This document shows, piece by piece, positions 15,886 to 24,350 of a stretch of 64,000 bases of DNA (the stretch's first letter is position 1; every line of letters starts with the position of its first letter). Below the pieces are notes generated by a model. That model saw nothing but the letters and a program-made list of their open reading frames with translations, searched no databases and was not told where the DNA came from. The position numbers and the translations under genes are program-made. The stretch covers positions 1-64,000 of the forward strand of contig CAMFBM010000006.1 in NCBI GenBank assembly GCA_945948555.1, read 5' to 3'. Origin of the DNA: an uncultured Bacteroidales bacterium (GTDB lineage: Bacteria; Bacteroidota; Bacteroidia; Bacteroidales; UBA932).

Positions 15886-17054
15886 TCCGGTCGGTTTCAA
15901 CTCTCATCCATAGTCTGCTGCGCCTTCTGTCAGAGTCTACATCCGGACCTGTGGCGGCAATTCTTGTCCTTCTCCTGCTGTTCTCCTGCCAGAGGGACCA
16001 TCTCTACTTCGCCTCGTCGAACACTGCCACTGTCCTTGTCGAACCTGACTGGAGCACCTCTGCCGTGCATCCGAACGGAGTCACCGTCTATGCTTACCGG
16101 GAATCCGACGGCTCCCTCTACAAGCGTTTCCCGCCTGTCAGTGCCGACCAGAAATGCTACATCAAACTTCCGCAGGGCGATTTCACCCTTGTCGTGATGA
16201 ATGACACTCCCGAGGAGTTCAAAGGCAGGATTGATTTCAGGGGAGAGCAGAACCTGAGCACATTCCAGGCCCGGGGAGTGAAAGATGAGTCCCGGAGCCA
16301 GAAACTAAACGAACACCTGAAAGCCCAGGCCGAGGCCCGAGCCGCCTCTGAAAGTGAAGGAACTGCCGCCTCTGAAAGTGAAGGAACTGCCGCCTCTGCT
16401 TCCGGTAGCGCAGCACCCGTCTCCAAGTCAGAGGATGAAGAGTACTGCATAGTCGAACCGGACACCCTCGCAATGTCGGTCATCCGGGGGCTTCACATAT
16501 CACCGGAACAGATTGACTACTACTATGATCGTCCTGAATATGACCTCTCGCAGGAGTCTGCCACGGTTGTTCCTGTCTCGATGAAACCGGTTGTCTCCCA
16601 GGTGAACATCAAGGCTCATGTGAAAGGTCTCAAATATGCCAGAGGTACCACCCTGTCATTCCTCAGGGGAGTCGCCGCCGGCTATGACATTAGCACCCAG
16701 ACCAATTCCACCGACAGGGCCGCCCACGCATTCGTCCTGAACAACAGGAAGTTCGATGCTGGTTCGGACTCCGACGGCACCATCACGGCAAGTTTCCTGT
16801 CTTTCGGCCTTGTCGGGGACGGCACCACGGACAGCAGATATTATCTTGACATAAATTTTGTCCTGATCAACGGGGAACCTTATCCCTTGACCTTTGATGT
16901 CACCGAGCTCATCTCGGTTGATGTCAGTCTTTACCTGACGCTCAATCTCGACCTTGAAATCGTACTGCCCGAGGTTGTGGGAGAAGAGGGCGGCGGAGGT
17001 TTCAATACCGATGTCTCCGAATGGGAGGATGAGGTAGTTGATATACCTATATAA
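15882..17054 (+). CDS. DUF5119/FimB-Mfa2-type fimbrial lipoprotein
   Basis: A 390-residue predicted lipoprotein. A hydrophobic segment ends in LLLFSCQRD (Cys about 36), following an extended N-terminus. The body begins with a transthyretin-like strand pattern (HPNGVTVYAYRESDGSLYKRF, DFTLVVMND) seen in DUF5119 and Mfa2/FimB proteins, which anchor or limit fimbriae at the outer membrane. A linker at about residues 153-180 consists of two perfect 24-bp repeats (ASESEGTA) and a degenerate one. ATG 15882 overlaps the stop of the DUF3575 gene (ATGA), so OFF-phase termination upstream could also lower its translation. The exact family name is from memory of the motif pattern. Confidence 0.75.
   Translation: MIRSVSTLIHSLLRLLSESTSGPVAAILVLLLLFSCQRDHLYFASSNTATVLVEPDWSTSAVHPNGVTVYAYRESDGSLYKRFPPVSADQKCYIKLPQGDFTLVVMNDTPEEFKGRIDFRGEQNLSTFQARGVKDESRSQKLNEHLKAQAEARAASESEGTAASESEGTAASASGSAAPVSKSEDEEYCIVEPDTLAMSVIRGLHISPEQIDYYYDRPEYDLSQESATVVPVSMKPVVSQVNIKAHVKGLKYARGTTLSFLRGVAAGYDISTQTNSTDRAAHAFVLNNRKFDAGSDSDGTITASFLSFGLVGDGTTDSRYYLDINFVLINGEPYPLTFDVTELISVDVSLYLTLNLDLEIVLPEVVGEEGGGGFNTDVSEWEDEVVDIPI
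16342..16401 (+). repeat. 24-bp tandem repeat in the DUF5119-like gene
   Basis: GCCTCTGAAAGTGAAGGAAC with the adjoining bases is repeated exactly at 24-base spacing, followed by a degenerate third copy. It encodes ASESEGTA units and keeps the frame. Confidence 0.9.
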
Positions 17055-17154
17055 TTGATGCTTAATGAAATATGTAATATATGGCGAGATATTGAATATG
17101 TACGGATATTGAAATACCAAACAATAATTTTATATTAACTAAAATTCAAAAATT

Positions 17155-18282
17155 ATGAAAAAAACAATTGTTCTTCTTGCAGGAATCGCTCTGATGGCAG
17201 CGGGCTGCACAAAGACAGAGGTCATTACAAGCGGAACTGAGGGCACTCAGAAGGGCATCGGTTTCTCTGCTTACACTGCAAAGCCTACCAAGGCTGCGCA
17301 GGTGGATGTCACTACATCTAACCTTACTTCTTTTAATGTTACTGCCATCGGTAACAGTGCCGTTTACTTTGACGATGTTACTTTTAAAAAAGATGAAACT
17401 ACCACCTACTGGGAGAGTGATACCAAGTATTTCTGGCCTGCTTTCGCTTTGGATTTCTATGCTTACAACACTCCTGCAAAAGGTATTTTCTCCCGCGATA
17501 TCACTATTGCTGGGCAGACATTGACTTTCACTCCGTCAGAAACTCTTTCTGAGCAGGAGGACCTCGTGGTTGCCAAGACAACGGGCCAAACCGAGCCGGC
17601 TGGTGGCGCTACGGTCCTTACGTTCAGTCACTGCCTTACGCAGGTCGTTGTCAATGCTTTGAGCACTAATTCGAACTACACAGTTGTGGTTGATGGTGTA
17701 AAACTTGCCAATCTTGCAGGTGAAGGAACCTATACTTTCTCAGAAAATAAGATGGAGGCAACGGCAGCACACAAAAATTCTGCCACTTCATCAGATTACG
17801 ATGAGGAATTCACTGCCAAGACATTGACAGCATCTCCTAAGGAGGTTATGAGATCAGGTGATGACGACGGTGGAAGATGGTATCTTATTCCTCAGGATGT
17901 TACTTCCTGGGTTAAAGACTCTGATTCAGAAAAAACAAATGCATCACATGGAACATACCTTGGCCTTAGGGTGAAGATTACTACAACAACAGGTGATTTC
18001 AAGGTTTATCCTAGAACAGGGGATGCATCTGCTTGGATGGCAATTCCAGTGCCTGCTCAACTGAAATTTGATCAGGGCAAAAAGTATATTGTCACGATAC
18101 AGTTCTTCGGTGAATCAGGAAACGGTGGCGCAGGCTATGTTGACCCTGAGAAACCGGGCGACCTTGATGGTAACGCTGAAACTAATGATGCAGGAAAGAA
18201 GATTATTGGTGGTGCCATTAAATTTAATGCATCAGTTGAAAGTTGGGATGACAACACCGTCAATGTAACAATCAACCTCTAA
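17155..18282 (+). CDS. Fimbrillin family protein, candidate main fimbrial subunit
   Basis: A 375-residue protein with lipoprotein signal MKKTIVLLAGIALMAAGC (Cys18). Fimbrillin features follow: IGFSAYTAKPTKA, WESDTKYFWP, LDFYAYNTP, then VLTFSHCLTQVVVNA typical of the junction of the two transthyretin-like domains. In type V pili the lipidated precursor is exported, cleaved behind an N-terminal strand and polymerised by donor-strand exchange. It is followed by a hairpin and a 52-base gap, while later genes are packed tightly, as expected for a major subunit made in excess. Its codons look more A+T-rich than the flanking genes, which may reflect high expression or exchange. Confidence 0.85.
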   Translation: MKKTIVLLAGIALMAAGCTKTEVITSGTEGTQKGIGFSAYTAKPTKAAQVDVTTSNLTSFNVTAIGNSAVYFDDVTFKKDETTTYWESDTKYFWPAFALDFYAYNTPAKGIFSRDITIAGQTLTFTPSETLSEQEDLVVAKTTGQTEPAGGATVLTFSHCLTQVVVNALSTNSNYTVVVDGVKLANLAGEGTYTFSENKMEATAAHKNSATSSDYDEEFTAKTLTASPKEVMRSGDDDGGRWYLIPQDVTSWVKDSDSEKTNASHGTYLGLRVKITTTTGDFKVYPRTGDASAWMAIPVPAQLKFDQGKKYIVTIQFFGESGNGGAGYVDPEKPGDLDGNAETNDAGKKIIGGAIKFNASVESWDDNTVNVTINL

Positions 18283-18295
18283 CCCCCCCAGGCCA

Positions 18296-18315
18296 GCGGG
18301 ACCTGACCGTCCCGC
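18296..18315 (+). terminator. Hairpin behind the main fimbrillin gene, possible attenuator
   Basis: GCGGGAC (18296-18302) and GTCCCGC (18309-18315) form a perfect seven-pair GC-rich stem with a six-base loop, 14 bases behind the fimbrillin stop. No T-run follows, so it is more likely an mRNA 3'-end stabiliser or partial terminator that lowers expression of the minor subunits. Confidence 0.55.
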
Positions 18316-18334
18316 CGGTCACAAAGCAATTATT

Positions 18335-19342
18335 ATGAGAAAACCGACACCGACACTCCTGATTCTGTTTCTTCTCTTCCTGACAGCCTGCCGCAAGGAC
18401 GGTCCGGCCGGGGAGGGGAGTGTGCCGGTGTCTTTCTCAACTGAGCAGGACAGCCAGGCAGGCAGTGTGTCTGCTCAAGAAAGGCTTGCCAGCCTGCCTC
18501 AGACAAAAACGGACCTATATACCTACTTTGACAGTTTCAAGGTGTGGGGAGCCATAACTGACGGGGGAGGAACCTCTTCCATTATGGAAGGCTACCGGGT
18601 CAACTATGACCCGGTCCTGGGCTGGTCCTACACCGACGGGGAGGGAACCGAAGGACAGGAACTCCAGTTCTGGAGCCAGTCGGGAGCATTGTACACCTTC
18701 CACGCTGCCTCTCCTCTGGAGAGAATCAGTGAAATCACTGCAAATTCGGTGAACCTTGCCTTGAACACCACGAAAGTCCTGACCGAGACAACCCTTCTGA
18801 GCGAACCCTACAGTGTCTCCCGTTCCGATCCCGAGTACGGAAACACAGTGAACTTGAAGTTCAGATATGCCAATGCGCGTGTCAATCTTGCGGTGAAATA
18901 TATCTCGGACTCTCCGCTTGAAATCACCGGCCTGGTCCTGACTCCTCCCGCATCTTACGCTACTGCGGCGACTCTCAGATTCGACTACGACTGGTCAAGG
19001 CTTGCCGTGGTTCAGGGAACCTTGAATGTCACTGCCCGGAGCAGTGATCCTCTGACCTTTCCCGGTCTTTCAATCCCGGCTCAGTCCGAGGAGTTCTACC
19101 AGACTTCCTCACCGTGGTATGTGATTCCGGACCCCGCCTCAAAGGGACAGTGGACGGTTTCCCTTAAAGTCGGTGGAGCAGAAAGGAGTGTCCAGTTCAC
19201 TATGTCCAAGGCCTGGGAGAGCGGAAAATCCTACCTCTACCGTTTCGAGTACACCGACAAGGCCAACCTCGTCTTTGTCGGCACCGAGGAACTTTTCATC
19301 GGGATTACACCGGAAAATGTTAGAGAACACACTTTTGAATAG
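18335..19342 (+). CDS. Fimbrillin family lipoprotein, minor subunit
   Basis: A 335-residue protein with lipobox LLFLTAC (Cys19). It shows the fimbrillin pattern VPVSFSTEQ, TKTDLYTYFDSFKVWG, LQFWSQSGALYTFHAA, then VNLKFRYANARVNLAVKY at the domain junction, where conserved alanine and arginine positions occur. It is probably an accessory shaft or adaptor subunit. The next gene starts six bases after its stop. Confidence 0.8.
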   Translation: MRKPTPTLLILFLLFLTACRKDGPAGEGSVPVSFSTEQDSQAGSVSAQERLASLPQTKTDLYTYFDSFKVWGAITDGGGTSSIMEGYRVNYDPVLGWSYTDGEGTEGQELQFWSQSGALYTFHAASPLERISEITANSVNLALNTTKVLTETTLLSEPYSVSRSDPEYGNTVNLKFRYANARVNLAVKYISDSPLEITGLVLTPPASYATAATLRFDYDWSRLAVVQGTLNVTARSSDPLTFPGLSIPAQSEEFYQTSSPWYVIPDPASKGQWTVSLKVGGAERSVQFTMSKAWESGKSYLYRFEYTDKANLVFVGTEELFIGITPENVREHTFE

Positions 19343-19348
19343 AGAAAG

Positions 19349-21118
19349 ATGAGAGGAAAAACGACGAAATATCTGTTTGCAATTTTCTGTACCGTCACAA
19401 CACTCGGTTGCAGCAGGGAGGATACGTGTCCCGACAGCTCGAATGGAGAGGGTGCAAGGGTCGAGATGGTCCTTGCACCCGGAACCGTCTCCACCCGTGC
19501 CCATTTCGAGGACAATAAAGGCTCCGCTTCCTTTGTCTGGGATGTGGGCGGCGAGATGATTGCCGTTGTGTCAAAAGGCGGAAACATCGTTCAGTGGGAC
19601 GGCGGAAAGTGGTTCTCAGGGATGAATATTTCGTTGATTGACCCTTCCGACCCGAGCAAGGCACTGCGTGCCGCTTCGGCTTCGACTCTTCCGTCATCGG
19701 CCGCTCAATCAGGCGACAAACTCTTTTTTGTCTCGCCTGTCGAAGGCTCCTCCTTGGCTCAGACAACTTCTTCCGAAACAGCCGTTGAGGTAACCTTCTC
19801 AATGCCAAGCATATTTGAGCAGAGCGCGTCCGGGAAGATGGAAGAGTTCGAGCCCTACTGCATCATTCGGGGAGAGTCCACTGTCAAAAGCACTCCGACT
19901 TCCCCGGACAAGAATTTTACGGCCAATTCCACCAATTTCTACTCGATTCCGGCAGTTTTCAGGTTCAATGTCACGAACAAGTCCGGCAGTGATGTGACCC
20001 TTGAGTCCGTGAAGATTACCTGCAACAGACTTTTCCCTGACAAGATTGTCTGGAAAACCGACGGACAGAGCGTTTCAGTCAGCGAATCCTCCGACAAGTC
20101 AGGCTATTTCCACACAATCAAGACCTCTGTCAACCACGGCAAGGGAAATCTCATCCCGGCCAAATCGGGAGAAACCACAAGCAAGGGGACTTACTATGCG
20201 ATGTGTCTGCCTTTTGACAGCGACGCTTCGATGTCCGGAGCCACACTTGCCTTCATCATTGAGACCCGTGAGAAGACGCACACCTTCAACATCCCCGCCG
20301 AGGATTTCTTCCGTTTCAGTATAGTCAAGACTTTTGAGAGCAACAGAATCTACACCTTCAATTTCAATCTGATTGACGAGCAGTCGGTCGAACTTGAGGC
20401 TGTTACCATCGAGGACTGGATCACCGACGGCTTCAACCACCCGATTGAGGATGTCACGGGAAATGTCCTGGTCAATGTCTCCTACTGGGTGCAGGACCGG
20501 CAGAATCTCTACACCTACGCCTTTATGAGGATGGTGGAGAATAATGACGGATTCACGATGTGGTCGAAGTGCAACATATTGGATTACATCTATAGTACGG
20601 TCGATTATTATTTCCTATGGTCGGAGGTGACCCCTTCAGACCCTTCGGATGAGGACTATCTTGCCCGTTACTACGACAATATAACCGATTTCAAGTGGAA
20701 AACTCCGACTCACTTCGACTACGCCGACCTTTTCAACGAGACCCTGCACAATATTGAGATGTGCCGCGACACTGAGTCGGGAGTCTATGGACTGTGGATC
20801 AGACGCAAGGACAATCCTGAGAAGGAAATTTTCCTGCCTTGCTGGGGAAAAGTCAGTGAGCACACAGTCTGGGAAAACAATGTAACCGAGACTACTAAAA
20901 CCTACCACGGAAGGTACTGGACGCGGGATGAGAAGGATGAGACATCGGCCTATATGGTTCATTTCGCATTCCAGCAGGTGGAAAGGACTGTTGGAGAAGA
21001 GGCTCCCACCTTGCTTCCTTTCACAAGGGTCCTGAATTCCGGCAACGATATCTATGAATTTGCAGACACTCTCAAAACGACCGCCCTTCCGGTTAAATCC
21101 ATACTCAAGAATGAATAG
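19349..21118 (+). CDS. Fimbrillin-like lipoprotein with C-terminal FISUMP-like domain
   Basis: A 589-residue protein with signal ending TLGCSRED (Cys21). Residues about 30-370 follow a fimbrillin layout (VEMVLAPGTVSTRAHFEDN, FSIVKTFESNRIYTFNF). The C-terminal part (about 375-589) is aromatic-rich (YWVQDRQNLYTYAFMRM, YYFLWSEVTPSDPSDEDYLA, IFLPCWGKV) and resembles the FISUMP/C-type-lectin-like modules at pilus tips, less clearly than in the next two genes. Tip adhesin or adaptor is the likely role. Its stop codon lies inside the start of the next gene. Confidence 0.75.
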   Translation: MRGKTTKYLFAIFCTVTTLGCSREDTCPDSSNGEGARVEMVLAPGTVSTRAHFEDNKGSASFVWDVGGEMIAVVSKGGNIVQWDGGKWFSGMNISLIDPSDPSKALRAASASTLPSSAAQSGDKLFFVSPVEGSSLAQTTSSETAVEVTFSMPSIFEQSASGKMEEFEPYCIIRGESTVKSTPTSPDKNFTANSTNFYSIPAVFRFNVTNKSGSDVTLESVKITCNRLFPDKIVWKTDGQSVSVSESSDKSGYFHTIKTSVNHGKGNLIPAKSGETTSKGTYYAMCLPFDSDASMSGATLAFIIETREKTHTFNIPAEDFFRFSIVKTFESNRIYTFNFNLIDEQSVELEAVTIEDWITDGFNHPIEDVTGNVLVNVSYWVQDRQNLYTYAFMRMVENNDGFTMWSKCNILDYIYSTVDYYFLWSEVTPSDPSDEDYLARYYDNITDFKWKTPTHFDYADLFNETLHNIEMCRDTESGVYGLWIRRKDNPEKEIFLPCWGKVSEHTVWENNVTETTKTYHGRYWTRDEKDETSAYMVHFAFQQVERTVGEEAPTLLPFTRVLNSGNDIYEFADTLKTTALPVKSILKNE

Positions 21119-22784
21119 ATTTCTGAAATATGCAACATTGGCACTCTGCCTGCTGACAGCCTGCACGCAGGAGGAACTCCCGCAGCCGGGGGACCGTCTC
21201 TACATCCGTGCCGTTTCCTGTCCTTTTACCCAGACGGGCAGTTCCGAAACGGTGCAGGAAGGTTCAACCCTGACAAAGTCGGTTGACAACGGCTTCCTTA
21301 CGACCTTTGAGGCGGGGGACCAGATTGGTGTCACCGGTATTGCTTCGGACGGGAGCATTCTCGATGTCTGCAACAATGTTAAATTCACTTTCCACGACAG
21401 TTATGACGGAGCAGACGGCCTGATCTGGTCCACTTTCCTCAATGACAGGGGCTATGCCTTCGTGGAAAAGGTCAAGGGAGCTACCTATTTCGCCTACTTT
21501 CCCTATCGGGAGGACCTGGATGGATTCACCCTGGACCAGATCATTGCAAACCACACAGTCCTTGAGGACCAGCACACAAAGGAGAACTTCACAAAGAGTG
21601 ACCTGATGACTGTCGATGCACCGATTGCCCCGAATGGGAATGACCTGAATTTTGTAATGAAGCACAAAATGGCAACCATCTCCCTGTTCTACAACAACGA
21701 GTGGGAACCGGACGGGGTGACCCCGCTGTACCCGATTGAGTTTTACAGTTCGACTTACCCTGCAGGCCTTACCATCGGGCACACCTACCGCTCGGCCATC
21801 TCCCCGACCAAGACCGAACTCCGCCGTCGCTACCTTGTCAATCCAAGCGTAACTCCAAAAGTGAAACTGGTCGGCCATCTCGAGGAACAGTGCCACCGTC
21901 TTTTCAGCCACGAGATCAATGTGGAACCGGGCCATCTCTACTCAGTCTCCTTCGAAGGCGAGCCGATAGTTCCTTACACCGACGGAGTTGACCTTGAACT
22001 GGATAATGTTGAGTTTGTGGACAGGTTCGGCAACACTGTGAAATTGGGTTATACGGTCATCTGGTCCAAGTACAATCTGGGTGAGTCCCTTGGTGAGACC
22101 TATCCTTTTGCTCAAGCCTCCTCGGACAGGGGCGGCAAGTCCGGAACCAGAGATTCTTTTGCAAGAGGGGATTATTACTGTTGGGGTGCCACTTTCACCC
22201 AGTACGACAATGGCCTGACAGGCTACAAAGGCTATGGTTACAACAACTACTTTGACAACGAGTACAAGATTGCCCCTCTGGGAGGTACAATCAAGGAAAC
22301 CGAGTACGATGTCGCCCACGCCCGCTGGTGGAGGGGAAAATGGAGACTCCCGACAGAAAATGAGTTTCGGGCTATGTATGCGGGATGTACCTTTACACTG
22401 GAAACCACTTATAGTGAAACTCAACAGCGTTATATGGGAGAGCCGGTCGGAAGGCAGACATACAATGTGATTAAGGTTGCAAACAAGAAGAACCCTGAGA
22501 AGTTTATCTATATGTCCTCCGGAGGTTATACCGACGGCACTATGCTCCCTGAAAAGGATGCTGAGGGGAACCTGACTGATTCCGGAGATGGAAAGAAAAA
22601 TGCCGGTATTATCTATCAGGGAACCGCGTACTACCTTAGCAGCAGTGCTTCTCCGACTATTCTGCGCTGTATCTCCTATGCTTATTTCAATACTTCCGAG
22701 CAACACATAAAAGTGGACGGTAGCCGTTATACCGGAATGCTTGTTAGACCTGTTTACAGTCCTAATGAATACCAGAATGAATAG
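21111..22784 (+). CDS. FISUMP-domain lipoprotein, candidate fimbrial tip adhesin
   Basis: A 557-residue protein with lipobox LCLLTAC (Cys18). The first half is fimbrillin-like (TFEAGDQIGVTGIASDGS, YFAYFPYRED, NFVMKHKMATISLF). The second half (about 310-557) is a FISUMP domain: TVIWSKYNLGES, GDYYCWGATFTQY, WWRGKWRLPTENEFRAMY, YLSSSASP, and ending VRPVYSPNE. This fold is related to C-type lectin and formylglycine-enzyme domains and is common in Bacteroidetes surface adhesins. ATG 21111 is chosen because it begins a proper signal peptide and overlaps the upstream stop as ATGAATAG. Confidence 0.82.
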   Translation: MNRFLKYATLALCLLTACTQEELPQPGDRLYIRAVSCPFTQTGSSETVQEGSTLTKSVDNGFLTTFEAGDQIGVTGIASDGSILDVCNNVKFTFHDSYDGADGLIWSTFLNDRGYAFVEKVKGATYFAYFPYREDLDGFTLDQIIANHTVLEDQHTKENFTKSDLMTVDAPIAPNGNDLNFVMKHKMATISLFYNNEWEPDGVTPLYPIEFYSSTYPAGLTIGHTYRSAISPTKTELRRRYLVNPSVTPKVKLVGHLEEQCHRLFSHEINVEPGHLYSVSFEGEPIVPYTDGVDLELDNVEFVDRFGNTVKLGYTVIWSKYNLGESLGETYPFAQASSDRGGKSGTRDSFARGDYYCWGATFTQYDNGLTGYKGYGYNNYFDNEYKIAPLGGTIKETEYDVAHARWWRGKWRLPTENEFRAMYAGCTFTLETTYSETQQRYMGEPVGRQTYNVIKVANKKNPEKFIYMSSGGYTDGTMLPEKDAEGNLTDSGDGKKNAGIIYQGTAYYLSSSASPTILRCISYAYFNTSEQHIKVDGSRYTGMLVRPVYSPNEYQNE

Positions 22785-24234
22785 ATTCAATTCTATACTT
22801 GTCACTTCCCTGACCCTGATTCTCGGAGCCTGCACCACAATTGGGGAACCGTCCCTGAAGGAAAGCGGAGACTGGAGTCTTGAGGTTTGTGTCCGGCAGA
22901 TGAAAGGAACTCCGCCGGTTTCCACGAAAGTCTCCTACAGCGGTCCGTACGGGGAGCATACCGCATTTGAGACCGGTGACTTTTTCGGACTTTTCGTTCT
23001 GGATGAAACAAACACAATCAGGGTGTGCAATTACAAAGTCTATTGTTCCGGCCTGGACAATAAAGGAAAGACAGTCTGGTCCATTTTCAAACCCGGGTCT
23101 TCCGACAGCAACACCTCAAACCATCCGATAGCGGATGTCCTTGCACAAGGGACGGAATATTTTGCATATTTCCCTTACAATGAGTCTTTCAGTGCCATAA
23201 CGACATCCGCTGAGGTGCAGTCCATTGTTCCTGATTTCCTCAATTCCCTTCCAAAGGACCAGAGTTCCTCCTACTCTGACTATGACCTGCTTGTTGCGAG
23301 CAACATCCCCGGTTGCGAATACGGCGAGGTCAATGTGTCCGGAAAATCCGTCAGCCTGACCCTTGCCCACACAGCAGCAATGCTCCGCTACTGCATGCCA
23401 ACAGGCTCGGTCAAGTACGAGTATCGCTTCGACGGCTTGGACTTTACCCCCTTCCTTCTCAAGACAGTTGACGGTGTTGATGAATTCCGCTATGTTTTCA
23501 AGCCAGGATGTGTTCTGGACATGTGTGTCAAGTTTGTGAAAGATAAGAAGTTGTATAAGTTTGAGACGGGACAGACCAAGTATTTGTGGCCTATTACTAC
23601 TCAGGCGGGACATTGCTATTTGCTGGATGAAAATGCCCCGAAGGTGCCTTATCAGACTGCTGTGGATATGGGGACCTCAGTGATGTGGGCAAGTTTTAAC
23701 ATTGGGGCTGAGGATAACGAAACAGCCACGGCCGAGAACATCGGCGGCATTGCCGGAAACTACTTTATGTGGGGAGCCAATCAGACTACATCATCTTTCG
23801 GAAGCAGTTCCTATGCCAATTATAACAAGTCTTTCACTGCGGGCACCAAGCCAAATGAACTTCCTTTGGGCTATGATTACAGTGGTGATGTCATCTACGA
23901 TGCCGCTCGTAACCTATGGGGAGGGGAGTGGAGGACTCCTAGCTGGGAGGAGTGGCAGGAATTGTACAATGCCTGCACATATACTGTGGCTGACGGCAAG
24001 ATTACCTTTAAGAGCAGGAACACAGGCAATAGCATCGTACTGCCATTGCAGGGATATAGTAACGGAACAGTGATTTCAGAGCCGCAAAACGGCTATTATT
24101 GGTCAAGCACTGCAAATCCTTCGAATATTGCCAAGGCGCTTGCTACAAATTTCCGCAGCAGCAATGCCCCGGCTCAAAATTCCAACGCCGACCGCTACAC
24201 CGGTCTTCCGATTCGCCCGGTTTACAGCAGGTGA
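22777..24234 (+). CDS. FISUMP-domain lipoprotein, second candidate tip adhesin
   Basis: A 485-residue paralogue of the preceding protein. The signal ends LILGAC (Cys18). A fimbrillin-like first part has KVSYSGPYGEHTAFETGDFF, YFAYFPYNESF and VSLTLAHTAAMLRY. The FISUMP part (about 290-485) has AVDMGTSVMWASFNIGA, GNYFMWGA, NLWGGEWRTPSWEEWQELY, GYYWSSTAN and the end LPIRPVYSR, closer to the FISUMP consensus than its neighbour. The start overlaps the upstream stop exactly as at the previous junction. It is the last gene of the operon; a repeat array and the convergent dacB gene follow. Confidence 0.83.
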   Translation: MNRFNSILVTSLTLILGACTTIGEPSLKESGDWSLEVCVRQMKGTPPVSTKVSYSGPYGEHTAFETGDFFGLFVLDETNTIRVCNYKVYCSGLDNKGKTVWSIFKPGSSDSNTSNHPIADVLAQGTEYFAYFPYNESFSAITTSAEVQSIVPDFLNSLPKDQSSSYSDYDLLVASNIPGCEYGEVNVSGKSVSLTLAHTAAMLRYCMPTGSVKYEYRFDGLDFTPFLLKTVDGVDEFRYVFKPGCVLDMCVKFVKDKKLYKFETGQTKYLWPITTQAGHCYLLDENAPKVPYQTAVDMGTSVMWASFNIGAEDNETATAENIGGIAGNYFMWGANQTTSSFGSSSYANYNKSFTAGTKPNELPLGYDYSGDVIYDAARNLWGGEWRTPSWEEWQELYNACTYTVADGKITFKSRNTGNSIVLPLQGYSNGTVISEPQNGYYWSSTANPSNIAKALATNFRSSNAPAQNSNADRYTGLPIRPVYSR

Positions 24235-24239
24235 TGTCT

Positions 24240-24350
24240 CTGTTGCATGGCACTGGGTCAGTTGCCTTTCACTGGGTCAGTTGCCTTTCACTGGGGACAA
24301 TTGCCTTTCACCGGGGTTTATTGCCTTTTACCCTTGTCAGTTGCATTGCG
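24240..24350. repeat. About 19-bp tandem repeats between the fimbrial operon and dacB
   Basis: About five or six copies of a unit like TTGCCTTTCACTGGGTCAG fill the space between the two convergent stop codons. The copy nearest dacB (TTGCATTGCGCCAGGGC) includes its last codons, so the array appears to have grown from that gene end. No clear terminator is seen. Confidence 0.85.
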
